NCBI GenBank assembly: GCA_024399015.1
Contig: JAKSIC010000002.1
Span: forward strand, 1-64,000
DNA: 64,000 nucleotides
Origin: Fibrobacter sp.
Lineage (GTDB): Bacteria; Fibrobacterota; Fibrobacteria; Fibrobacterales; Fibrobacteraceae
Reading direction: 5' to 3'
The notes beneath the pieces were generated by a model. The model did no database searches and was not told the DNA's origin. It saw only the letters and a program-made list of their open reading frames with translations. The position numbers and the translations under genes were made by a program. How positions within the stretch are numbered: position 1 is the stretch's first letter; every line of letters begins with the position of its first letter. Shown piece by piece: positions 53,303-61,356 of the stretch.

Positions 53303-54727
53303 CTAGAACAACGTCTTCACGCCAAACCCGATAATGCCATCTAGGAAGTTGCAACCGTTCCGCATGGCATAATAGAGATTGATGCTCCAGTTCTTACGAT
53401 ACTGGGTAAAGGCTATGCCGTAGTCCTGTTCACGGGCCCAGCCATGTTCTGCTCCGGAACGGCGATATAAGCCAGGCTGGTAGAAAAGTTCTATGCTCAG
53501 GTCGTAACCGTCCTGCCACATGACCGCCAGTTCAGAATAGCCGTAAGCGCGGGTACGCACCGCCTGGTAACCCATTCCCTTGAAACTATCCATGCCGCCC
53601 AAAGCAAACAAATCGGTGCGTTTCAGTTTTCCATCGGAGGGGAAAATTCCTCCAGCCACGCCAGAAATGCGGCTGATAAAATTTTTATAGATGGGCTGGT
53701 AACGCACGACACTGGCCTTCGCCAAAAGGAAATTATCCAAGGAATCGGGGCGATCCATTTTATAAGACAATTTACCGTCTATCCGCCAGCCATCGCGAGG
53801 CAAGGCGAAACGATCCAGGGAAACGTAAGACACTTCAAGAGAGGAATACTTATTGTCTTCGCTGACGCCGACAAAGACTCCAATGCTAAAATCAAATCCG
53901 ATATCACGGGTAACACCGATTTCACCGTACAAAATACGTTCAATAGATTCTGCAGAAGCTGAATCCTCGTTGGAATTTTCGGAATCCGCGTCAGACGCCG
54001 TAACCGTTTCTTCGTTGAACATGCCGCGGGCAACCACGTTCCAGGAGGTTCCAAAAATCCAAGGTTCCTTGTAAGAGCCATCCAAATGGCGGGAATCATC
54101 ACCAATGAAACCTTCCAACTGCAGGTCACGAGCCGTTCCCAGAATGTTATAGAGGTTCACGTTGATCTGGCCTTCCCAAGCGTTTCCTTCGCTGGAGTAG
54201 GTCAGCAAAGCTTCCGCCTCGGAAACGGCGGCAGCCCTCATGTGGAATACAGGCACAATGCGATTTCGCGTCGGGTCACGGAACATCTGGGCGGGCGCAG
54301 TTCTCTCATAATATCCTAAGCGAGAAAGTTTGCGGTCCGCACGTTCCAAATCCGTCGGGGAAACATAGGCGCCCGCTTCCAAGCCCGCCAGTTTTGCAAA
54401 CGCCTCGGGCTTCGTCTTCCCCGCCTCCAGATTCTCGGCAGGCGCCCAAACCCAGGCGGCCCCGCGGTTCAATTGAACAGTCAACGCGCCAGCAGAATCT
54501 ACAGAGCCTTCCACCACAGCACCAAGGAAACCGCGGTTTTCGTAATAACGTTCCAGCTTCTGGGCTGCACTGCGCCAGCCATCGCAGGGCGCACCTACCG
54601 CAGACTGCATTTCCGTTTCGTCAAAGTCAGAATGTTCCCCAGACCAGACAATCTTCTGGATACGGCACTGACCGCCAAAAGCCAGTACGCTAGACATCAA
54701 GAAAATTGCCAGTCCTATATACTTCAT
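53303..54727 (-). CDS. Omp85-family outer-membrane protein
   Basis: 474 residues. Signal peptide to about residue 19. POTRA-like repeats (CRIQKIVWSGEHSDFDETEMQSAVGAPCDGWRSAAQKLERYYENRGFLGAVVEGSV and LERADRKLSRLGYYERTAPAQMFRDPTRN) lead to a C-terminal beta-barrel with the signature LFALGGMDSFKGMGYQAVRTRAYGYSELA. A Ser/Asp/Glu-rich loop interrupts the barrel (TASDADSENSNEDSASAES). Probably last gene of the mglA operon, after 109 nt that hold two dispersed repeats. Second Omp85-like protein in the window (other at 26315). Confidence 0.82.
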   Translation of the reverse strand: MKYIGLAIFLMSSVLAFGGQCRIQKIVWSGEHSDFDETEMQSAVGAPCDGWRSAAQKLERYYENRGFLGAVVEGSVDSAGALTVQLNRGAAWVWAPAENLEAGKTKPEAFAKLAGLEAGAYVSPTDLERADRKLSRLGYYERTAPAQMFRDPTRNRIVPVFHMRAAAVSEAEALLTYSSEGNAWEGQINVNLYNILGTARDLQLEGFIGDDSRHLDGSYKEPWIFGTSWNVVARGMFNEETVTASDADSENSNEDSASAESIERILYGEIGVTRDIGFDFSIGVFVGVSEDNKYSSLEVSYVSLDRFALPRDGWRIDGKLSYKMDRPDSLDNFLLAKASVVRYQPIYKNFISRISGVAGGIFPSDGKLKRTDLFALGGMDSFKGMGYQAVRTRAYGYSELAVMWQDGYDLSIELFYQPGLYRRSGAEHGWAREQDYGIAFTQYRKNWSINLYYAMRNGCNFLDGIIGFGVKTLF

Positions 54728-54741
54728 TTTAACACCGCTTC

Positions 54742-54828
54742 GATTGCCACGCCCTCACGGGCTCGCAATGACACTCCTTGTTTTCAATTCTGCTTTGATT
54801 GCCACGTCGCTACGCTCCTCGCAATGAC
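54742..54828. repeat. Two copies of a short dispersed palindromic repeat
   Basis: gattgccacg...ctcgcaatgac occurs at 54742-54772 and again at 54797-54828 in the same orientation. Each can form an attgc/gcaat hairpin. Similar GATTGCCACG/CTCGCAATGAC elements are, from memory, scattered in many bacterial genomes. They lie between the two outer-membrane genes of the operon. Confidence 0.75.
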
Positions 54829-54836
54829 ATCCTTCA

Positions 54837-57686
54837 CTAAAAATACGCCTTCGCTTCTGTGCTCAGTTTCTGGAAAGCATTTTCTTCTGCATCGCCGAAT
54901 CGCAGCACATAGTTGCAACCTAAAGAAATAAAGTTATTCAAATCCAAAGACACCGAAAGTTCCAAACGATAGGTCGTTCCGTCATTGTAGCCAGACATCA
55001 CCTGGTAAGGTGTAGTGGAGCCGCCCTTATCCACATTGATCACAGAGAAGTTGGCAAAGGCGTTCACCTTCTTCTGTCGGTTATAGCCCACGCGTAAAGC
55101 GCCTTCCCACAAGTCCGCCTCAAAGTCAAGATTCACCCCATCGTCGCCAACACCCTTGCGGTAACGGCCCAAAGGCTGCACAAAGAAACCGTTCATAAAA
55201 TCAAGGCGGTACTTCAAAGTTCCATCATAAATATTCCAGTTCCACTTTTGCAACGCCGACAATTCCTCGTCCTGCAACAAAAGTTCCGCACCCACGAAAT
55301 GATCAGGATTTATCTGGTAGCCGCCTTCAATATTGTGGGACAAAATCTTTTCGTAATAGGAAATGGAGGACAACTTTTTATCGTAATCAAGGCCCGGCTT
55401 ATACGCCACATTGATTCCCGCAGGATGAGTCCAGTCCAGCAAACCTTCAAAAGAAATTCTGCCCGACGTGGCGCGCATCAATTGGCTTTTGGTCATAGGC
55501 GGGAAATAGATGGTTCGGCCCGTGGTATCGTTGCCTTCGCTGGAAACAGAACCGCCGATAGTCACATCACGCAAAAAACCGTTCTTGATTCCAAACATGG
55601 CACCAGGATTCCAGCGGATGTCCAAGCTGAAGGACGCATCAGAAGCGCGCACAGCCCCCACGGAATCGTTTCGTCCCTGGCCTTCATAAACAAAGTCGCC
55701 ATTGTCCACGCCTTCGATATACGTTCCCGTAAGGCTGTCATAGCGAACGTCGCCGGTACCAGGCGCCACCGCCTTATAAACCGCCGTATAAATCTGTTCT
55801 TCCGTCAGGCCCAACTTGTAATTCACCGTTCCGTGCAACCCGATATTTTCGTGACCGAATTTTCCATTCAAGTCGCCCACCCAGGAATTATCCGCGCCGG
55901 AAGAATCCTTCACAATTCGTTCGTACTGCAGCAAATGGGAAACAGAAAAATAGCGGCTATTGTAATTTGCTTCCTGGAGCCATGTGGCGGCCTTCAGGGA
56001 ATCTTGCCAATCTGCGCCAAAGCTATCGCCGCGGCGTTTCGCAATCTTTCCGCCAACAGATTCCTTCACCTCGCCCTTGTCAAGGTAAATTCCGAAACCG
56101 CCACTTGATTTACCGTAAAGCACTTCGTCGGAAATTTCATTCAATCCGTTATCAAGGTTCGACGCACCACTAGAAAATTCATAGTTAATTTCCGTATAGC
56201 GGAAATCCATGGTGCCAAAGGGCCGCACCACTCCCTTGTCAAACACAGATTTCAGCGTTGCTTGATAGCGTTCCTTTTCCTGATTCTGGAAACTTGCCAC
56301 ATGGGTAAAGGCCAAGTCGCTATGGGCGCTGCGACCTTTATGGGAAAGAGTCAAATTCACTCTGGAGGAATTCCAACTTTCGTCGCCGTTACGACGGTAT
56401 CCCCAGGAAGCGTTACCGAACCAGCCGCCACCCAGGCGCATTCTCAGCGCAAACTCGTCGTGAATTAAATCATCATCAAGCAATGCACCATCAGCATCCG
56501 TCAAGTCCCAATCATCCAGAAGCCGGTAAGCGTTCCAATCCAAGTCGGAACCTTGATTTTCAAGGATGTCGAAGCCTTGCTGCACTCGGTTTCCGTAAAC
56601 AGAAAGCGCTACCGGCAAATGGGAAAGGTTCTGTGTAGAATCCGAAGTAATATACCAGCGGACCGCCTTTCCTTCGGGGCCGCCAACATCATGAGATGCC
56701 GTATTGGAATCAGCACGATTCACGGCCACTTCCACATCGGCATAGAATTGCTTATTCCATTGGGTTCGCAAGCGTGCGCCAAAGCGATCATTTTGCGTGG
56801 GGTGAGCCAGGGAGTCTCGAGCCTCCCCCGCCAAGCGGAATCCAGAAACGTCCAAGTACAAGTTGGGATGTCTGTATTTTGCCGCTGCTCCGTACAAAGT
56901 AAAAGTCTGGTCTTCCTCGTAGGCATCGTATTCTACGCGAATTTCATCATCGATGGTCGGCACCAGGGAGCCCTTAAAATCCAGCATGCCACCCGCATAA
57001 TTCACCACGTAGTCTACGCCACGTTTCAGCTTACGTCCGTTAAACCAAATCGTTTCCGACTGGGGAACCACGGAAATAAAACCTCCCGAGGCGTCCAGAG
57101 AGTAACCTTCACGCTGGCCGCTGACACCGTTGATGACCCTGTTAAAATGTTGAACTTCGTCGGATCCATAGACACCCTTGACTTCAGCTTCACCACCGCC
57201 AAAATTCCCATGAACTCCCGCCATGACGCCCAAGGAACTTCTATCCAGGGAATACAAACCCATGGATTCATCGGACCAAGTCAGGTCACCTAAATGCAAA
57301 AAGGTATGAGGAGTCTGGACCCTGAAATAAATCTGGTCCACTTCACGCAACGTAGCCGTGGTCTGGTCCCCCGCCTTGCGGCCCACATCAGACAAAAGAG
57401 CGTCAATGACAACATCATCAGTCAGGCGGCCTTGAATGGACAGGCGCAATTCCTGGTCCACCTGGGTTCCACCGTCGCCCACCGTAATCTGCATGGTCTT
57501 GTAACCGTGGGTTTCCAGGGAGTCCTTACGTTGTACAGAATCTGCCGTTACCGCATTAGGAACAACATAATCCTCGCCCCGAACCAGCACCGACGGATCC
57601 CAAACTGGCAAGGAATTCACATCCATGCCAAACGCAAAAGTCGTCAAAAGAAAAAGTCCCAAGCCTGTGCGTCGGGACATCGCCAT
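54837..57686 (-). CDS. Large outer-membrane beta-barrel protein of unknown function
   Basis: 949 residues. Signal peptide MAMSRRTGLGLFLLTTFAFG. The N-terminal segment (about 30-250) includes IQGRLTDDVVIDALLSDVG and ETIWFNGRKLKRGVDYVVNYAGGMLDFKGSLVPTIDDEIRVEYDAY, reminiscent of repeated beta segments in SprA-type or gliding/secretion outer-membrane proteins. The rest is long amphipathic strands consistent with a large barrel. Its ATG overlaps the DUF2914 gene's stop by one base, so it is in the mglA operon. Role in secretion or motility is inference. Confidence 0.75.
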   Translation of the reverse strand: MAMSRRTGLGLFLLTTFAFGMDVNSLPVWDPSVLVRGEDYVVPNAVTADSVQRKDSLETHGYKTMQITVGDGGTQVDQELRLSIQGRLTDDVVIDALLSDVGRKAGDQTTATLREVDQIYFRVQTPHTFLHLGDLTWSDESMGLYSLDRSSLGVMAGVHGNFGGGEAEVKGVYGSDEVQHFNRVINGVSGQREGYSLDASGGFISVVPQSETIWFNGRKLKRGVDYVVNYAGGMLDFKGSLVPTIDDEIRVEYDAYEEDQTFTLYGAAAKYRHPNLYLDVSGFRLAGEARDSLAHPTQNDRFGARLRTQWNKQFYADVEVAVNRADSNTASHDVGGPEGKAVRWYITSDSTQNLSHLPVALSVYGNRVQQGFDILENQGSDLDWNAYRLLDDWDLTDADGALLDDDLIHDEFALRMRLGGGWFGNASWGYRRNGDESWNSSRVNLTLSHKGRSAHSDLAFTHVASFQNQEKERYQATLKSVFDKGVVRPFGTMDFRYTEINYEFSSGASNLDNGLNEISDEVLYGKSSGGFGIYLDKGEVKESVGGKIAKRRGDSFGADWQDSLKAATWLQEANYNSRYFSVSHLLQYERIVKDSSGADNSWVGDLNGKFGHENIGLHGTVNYKLGLTEEQIYTAVYKAVAPGTGDVRYDSLTGTYIEGVDNGDFVYEGQGRNDSVGAVRASDASFSLDIRWNPGAMFGIKNGFLRDVTIGGSVSSEGNDTTGRTIYFPPMTKSQLMRATSGRISFEGLLDWTHPAGINVAYKPGLDYDKKLSSISYYEKILSHNIEGGYQINPDHFVGAELLLQDEELSALQKWNWNIYDGTLKYRLDFMNGFFVQPLGRYRKGVGDDGVNLDFEADLWEGALRVGYNRQKKVNAFANFSVINVDKGGSTTPYQVMSGYNDGTTYRLELSVSLDLNNFISLGCNYVLRFGDAEENAFQKLSTEAKAYF

Positions 57687-58147
57687 TACCTATGAATGGG
57701 TTCTACGACAAACTGTCTTGTGGAAAGCAACTTGTGGCCCACCACCAAGTCTACGCTCCATTCACCAGGTTTCAGCAAGTTGGGAACGATGGTCGTAAGG
57801 CACACGTCCTGGGACATGTTGCAGGCAGATTTCTGAATGGTGTCGGCACCGTTGAACCAGATATGCATCAAGGTATCGGCACCAAGCTGTGCTGCAGAAG
57901 AAACCGTGGAGTAGTAATAGAGGCGTGTTCCTTCTTCGAACACGCTATCTACACCGAAAGGAGTTCCGTTCACAATATGGCTACACACCACGCTTTGAGC
58001 GAGAGTCAATTCGGTTTCTACAGTTTCTTGAACGGTGGTATTGCCCAGGGCAATAATGATAAGGCGATGGATAAGGAATCCCAAAAAGACAGCAATCACA
58101 ATGATTGTCGTCTTCCGCAAATTACGTAGCGGCGGGAGCTTAGCCAC
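57686..58147 (-). CDS. DUF2914-type membrane-anchored protein
   Basis: 153 residues. A basic N-terminus and one membrane helix (TTIIVIAVFLGFLIHRLIIIALG, 13-35) precede a periplasmic domain with GTRLYYYSTVSSAAQLGADTLMHIWFNGADTIQ and LLKPGEWSVDLVVGHKLLSTRQFVVEP, matching the DUF2914 pattern as I recall it. Its function is unknown. It lies 8 nt after the roadblock gene and overlaps the next gene by one base. Confidence 0.78.
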   Translation of the reverse strand: MAKLPPLRNLRKTTIIVIAVFLGFLIHRLIIIALGNTTVQETVETELTLAQSVVCSHIVNGTPFGVDSVFEEGTRLYYYSTVSSAAQLGADTLMHIWFNGADTIQKSACNMSQDVCLTTIVPNLLKPGEWSVDLVVGHKLLSTRQFVVEPIHR

Positions 58148-58155
58148 AGAGCCTC

Positions 58156-58575
58156 CTAGCGAACCAGGCGGCTAGTATTCTGGGTAAAGGCAGGAACAGC
58201 GTCTACAAGCTTTTCAACGAGCAGGCGGTTGAAGTCCTCGATGCGGTTCGGAAGCTTGGAGCCCGGGAAGATCTGGACCAACAGGAGGGCCTGGTCTACC
58301 GGAGCGATGTAGATGGAACGATTTTCGCCGGAATAAGAAACGGCGTTGAAGTTTTCACCACCAAGCATCATACCGACCTGGCTTGCAGAGTCGAAGGAAG
58401 CTGTGCTCAAGACAGCAAGCGGAGTAGCGTCGACACCAAGAGAACCCACTTCGGCAATAATGGAACCATCGCGATGGCAAAGCACGATATATTCGGCCTT
58501 GACACTAGCCTGGTAGGCAGACATCAAGCGACGGACCTTGTCAGCGTCATCAGAATAAATGGTAAAATCACTCAT
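58156..58575 (-). CDS. Roadblock/LC7 domain protein (MglB-like)
   Basis: 139 residues, single roadblock domain: SAYQASVKAEYIVLCHRDGSIIAEVG, LAVLSTASFDSASQVGMMLGG, SIYIAPVDQALLLVQIFPG. Proteins of this type act as GTPase-activating partners of MglA-like GTPases. It begins 22 nt after the MglA-like gene, which strongly supports a partner role. Cytoplasmic. Confidence 0.88.
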   Translation of the reverse strand: MSDFTIYSDDADKVRRLMSAYQASVKAEYIVLCHRDGSIIAEVGSLGVDATPLAVLSTASFDSASQVGMMLGGENFNAVSYSGENRSIYIAPVDQALLLVQIFPGSKLPNRIEDFNRLLVEKLVDAVPAFTQNTSRLVR

Positions 58576-58597
58576 ATCTTAGCCTCTTTAAAATGGG

Positions 58598-59548
58598 TTA
58601 CTTCTTCTTGGGAACGTACGGACGCAATTCGATTTCGTCATCGCCTTCGTTATTGGGCTTGGCAACGTCGCGGCCAAAGGTAGGCATACGCGGAACAGGA
58701 GCGGCGGCGCGAGGACGACCGAAGGGAGAGGATGTAGCTCCCTTCTGGAACAGACCTGCCCCGGCAGTTGCCGGCTGAGCGGGAGCTGCGCTAGGCGGCT
58801 TCGCTGCGAAAGAAGGCATACGGAAGGGAGATGCACCAGGTGCGGGCTGCTGCGGCTGAGCCGGAGCTGCGGGAGCAGCCTTGACGGAAACACCTTCCTT
58901 GGTGAGGGACACATCGTGAACGCCAGTGTTGTTGGCGGTGGCTGCAGCCTGATGCAAGAAGCCCTGCTTGACGTTAAACTTTTCGATGACCAGCATAGCG
59001 ATGGTCTTAAGAGTGGTCACAACACCCTTACCGTTATGGGCGGTGGCCGGGAAGAACGGCACGCTACGGGGATTAAGCTCGGCGTTCAATTCGTCGAGAG
59101 TAAAGACGTTGTCCATATCGCGCTTGTTGTACTGGAGCACGAAGGGCATATCGTCAAGATCCATGCCGTAGTCCTGGAGGTTCTGGCGGAGGTTCTGCAA
59201 GCTTTCCAAGTTTTCAGCCTGACGAGAACGCTGGGAGTCGGCAACGAACACGATACCGTCTACACCGCGAAGCACCAGCTTACGGGTACTGTTATAATAG
59301 ACCTGACCCGGCACAGTATAGAGCTGGAAACGAGTCTTGAAGCCCTTGATATCGCCGAGGTTCAACGGCAAGAAGTCAAAGAACAAAGTACGGTCACCTT
59401 CGGTAGCGAGGGACACCATGTCGGTACGCTTGTCCTGAGGCATCTTCTGGTGGATCACCTGCAAATTGGTGGTCTTACCACTAAGACCCGGGCCATAATA
59501 AACAACTTTACAACTAATTTCTCTTGTAGCAAAATTAATCGAAGACAT
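58598..59548 (-). CDS. mglA: MglA-like small GTPase with long C-terminal tail
   Basis: 316 residues from ATG 59548, with AAGGA 7 nt upstream. G1 motif GPGLSGKT at 19-26, G3 TVPGQ at 78-82, G4 NKRD at 141-144; the GTPase domain ends near 200. A further 110 residues are rich in Ala, Pro and Gly (AAPAAPAQPQQPAPGASPF...), ending in a basic KKK. MglA sets cell polarity and drives gliding or pilus switching in Myxococcus. The tail is unusual: myxobacterial MglA stops after about 195 residues. First gene of an operon. Confidence 0.88.
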   Translation of the reverse strand: MSSINFATREISCKVVYYGPGLSGKTTNLQVIHQKMPQDKRTDMVSLATEGDRTLFFDFLPLNLGDIKGFKTRFQLYTVPGQVYYNSTRKLVLRGVDGIVFVADSQRSRQAENLESLQNLRQNLQDYGMDLDDMPFVLQYNKRDMDNVFTLDELNAELNPRSVPFFPATAHNGKGVVTTLKTIAMLVIEKFNVKQGFLHQAAATANNTGVHDVSLTKEGVSVKAAPAAPAQPQQPAPGASPFRMPSFAAKPPSAAPAQPATAGAGLFQKGATSSPFGRPRAAAPVPRMPTFGRDVAKPNNEGDDEIELRPYVPKKK

Positions 59549-59841
59549 TATACATCCTTGATATTTTCTGCAGAACAATCTAATAAAAGAAAAAGCATTC
59601 TATCACGTCAAATTGCGAAAAAAGCCCTTTATTTGGCAAAAATTCGCGAATTTATTATTCCAATTGAGAAAGGTTTCTTCCTGAATACGGAAGGAACCCT
59701 TTATTTTTTTGTACGTCGCGCTATTATTCTTTTTTTCAGACGCGAAATAAAATATTTTATAAACACAGAAAAGACCAGAGTATTAAAACATACTCTGGCA
59801 CATTTCCTAAAAACGATTGCTAAAATCGAAGGGCTTCGCGA
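59549..59841. other. 293-bp AT-rich spacer between mglA and rpsT
   Basis: It contains the rpsT terminator hairpin at 59775-59798 and a second imperfect hairpin (ggtttcttcc...ggaaggaacc, about 59669-59695) with a T-run on its plus-strand side. The mglA promoter should lie between these and 59548, on the minus strand. I see no gene in it. Confidence 0.5.
59765..59798 (-). terminator. Rho-independent terminator after rpsT
   Basis: ccagagta (59775-59782) pairs with tactctgg (59791-59798); on the minus strand a T-rich stretch (59765-59772) follows the stem. Confidence 0.82.
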
Positions 59842-60102
59842 TTAAGCGAGGCTGTTAACGATCTTTGCAGCCTTTGCCTTGTAGTTGGCAGCGCGATTTG
59901 CGCAGAAACCGGCACGATGCTTGGAAGCAGCCTTATCGAGCTGGCTGAACAAGTTCGGCAATTCCTTCAAAGCTTCTTCCTTAGTAGCAGCAGAACGGAT
60001 AGCCTTCAAGCTGGTACGGATGGCAGAGCGAGCGGAACGGTTCATAGCATTGGCCTTTTCGGCCTGGAGCAAACGCTTTTTGCAAGATTTGTGTTGAGGC
60101 AC
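59842..60102 (-). CDS. rpsT: 30S ribosomal protein S20
   Basis: 86 residues starting at GTG 60102, with GGAG 8 nt upstream. PQHKSCKKRLLQAEKANAMNRSARSAIRTSLKAI and KLDKAASKHRAGFCANRAANYKAKAAKIVNSL-type helices match S20. It binds the 5' domain of 16S rRNA. Single gene with its own terminator. The GTG start may reflect the known tendency of rpsT to use weak initiation for autoregulation. Confidence 0.94.
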   Translation of the reverse strand: MPQHKSCKKRLLQAEKANAMNRSARSAIRTSLKAIRSAATKEEALKELPNLFSQLDKAASKHRAGFCANRAANYKAKAAKIVNSLA

Positions 60103-60191
60103 CTTATTATCTCCGGGTGAAAACCTACTTAAAAATGTTGGCTCAAAGTTAGTAAATGTTTGAAATATTTCAAGGGGTCACGAAAATTTTC

Positions 60192-60197
60192 TATTTT
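60192..60197 (+). promoter_or_regulatory. Candidate -10 box of a leaderless transcript
   Basis: TATTTT ends exactly 7 nt before ATG 60205; no Shine-Dalgarno. Confidence 0.5.
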
Positions 60198-60204
60198 TTG
60201 GCCC

Positions 60205-61311
60205 ATGATTCCCTTTGTAAACCTTGTTGCACAACGAAATACGTACCGAAAAGAATTCGAGGAAATTGAGAAAAATGTCCTGGAAAGCGGTTATTTCATT
60301 GGCGGTAGCCAGGTTGCAAATCTAGAAAAAGAGCTTTCAGAATACATCGGAGCTCACGGAAAACAGGGTAAAAACGTCCAAACCATTGCTTGCGGCAGTG
60401 GCACCGATGCCCTGACCATCGCCCTGATGGCCCTCGGATTGAGCGCCGGAGACGAGGTTATTGTACCCGACTTCACCTTTATTGCCCCGGCGGAATGCGT
60501 GGCTTTTTTAGGTGGAACGCCCAGATTTGCCGACATCGACATCCAGACCCTGCAGATTTCGCCGGTCAGCGTAGAAAAACTGATCACCCCAAAGACCAAG
60601 GGTATTATCGCCGTAAACCTTTTCGGCCAGTGCGTCCCCTTTGCAGAACTGCGCAAAATCGCCGAAAAACATAATCTTTGGATTATCGAGGACTCCGCCC
60701 AGGCCTTCGGCGCCACCCAGAACGGCAGAGCAGCCTGCACTTTCGGCGACATCGCCATTACCAGTTTCTACCCCACCAAGCCCCTGGGTTGCTACGGCGA
60801 CGGCGGCGCCTTGTTTACCTGCAGCGAAACTTTGGCAGAAAAAATCCGTATGATTGCAAATCACGGCAGCAAGGGGCACTACAAACACGAGATTATCGGC
60901 GTCAACAGCAGGCTGGACGCTTTACAGGCAGCCATTTTGCGGGTAAAGCTTCGCCATTTAGATGAGGAATTGAAAGTCCGTCAGCAAAATGCCGCCAAGT
61001 ACGACGATTTTTTCAAGAACTGGGAGGGGGTTGTTCCACAGAAGACCGCCGAAGGCAACACAAGTACCGTGGCCCAGTATACGCTTCTGGTTCAGGATCG
61101 AGACGCTTTTATCGCCAAGCTTAACGCCGCCCAGGTTCCGTACTGCATCCACTACCCCGCCACCTTGCATAGCCAGAAATGCTTTGCAGAGGAAGACGTT
61201 GCGGCCCCAAACGCCACCTTGGCAACCAGGCAAGCCATCAGCCTTCCGGTATGCGCCTTCACCGACGTTGACGAAATAATTCGACGTATACAGACGCAAA
61301 CAAAAGTCTAA
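60205..61311 (+). CDS. DegT/DnrJ/EryC1/StrS family PLP aminotransferase
   Basis: 368 residues from ATG 60205; an upstream ATG (60160) would add a non-conserved leader and ignore the TATTTT box. FVNLVAQRNTYRKEFEEIEKNVLESGYFIGG, ACGSGTDALTIALMALGLSAGDEVIVPDFTFIAPAECV, and SFYPTKPLGCYGDGGALF with the PLP-binding Lys are diagnostic. It transaminates a nucleotide-linked keto-sugar, as in O-antigen or capsule amino-sugar synthesis (WbpE/VioA-like). No other sugar genes adjoin it. The MATE gene follows after 45 nt. Confidence 0.9.
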   Translation: MIPFVNLVAQRNTYRKEFEEIEKNVLESGYFIGGSQVANLEKELSEYIGAHGKQGKNVQTIACGSGTDALTIALMALGLSAGDEVIVPDFTFIAPAECVAFLGGTPRFADIDIQTLQISPVSVEKLITPKTKGIIAVNLFGQCVPFAELRKIAEKHNLWIIEDSAQAFGATQNGRAACTFGDIAITSFYPTKPLGCYGDGGALFTCSETLAEKIRMIANHGSKGHYKHEIIGVNSRLDALQAAILRVKLRHLDEELKVRQQNAAKYDDFFKNWEGVVPQKTAEGNTSTVAQYTLLVQDRDAFIAKLNAAQVPYCIHYPATLHSQKCFAEEDVAAPNATLATRQAISLPVCAFTDVDEIIRRIQTQTKV

Positions 61312-61343
61312 AAAACACCCTACAAAGCCCCTTCGCTAATTGC

Positions 61344-61349
61344 TAAAAT
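61344..61349 (+). promoter_or_regulatory. Candidate -10 box of a leaderless transcript
   Basis: TAAAAT ends exactly 7 nt before ATG 61357; no Shine-Dalgarno. Confidence 0.5.
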
Positions 61350-61356
61350 TGGCGCC

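Noticed and set aside
55248-56108. Open frame of 286 codons on the plus strand
   Set aside because: Antisense to the 949-residue outer-membrane gene; composition and lack of motifs suggest a shadow.
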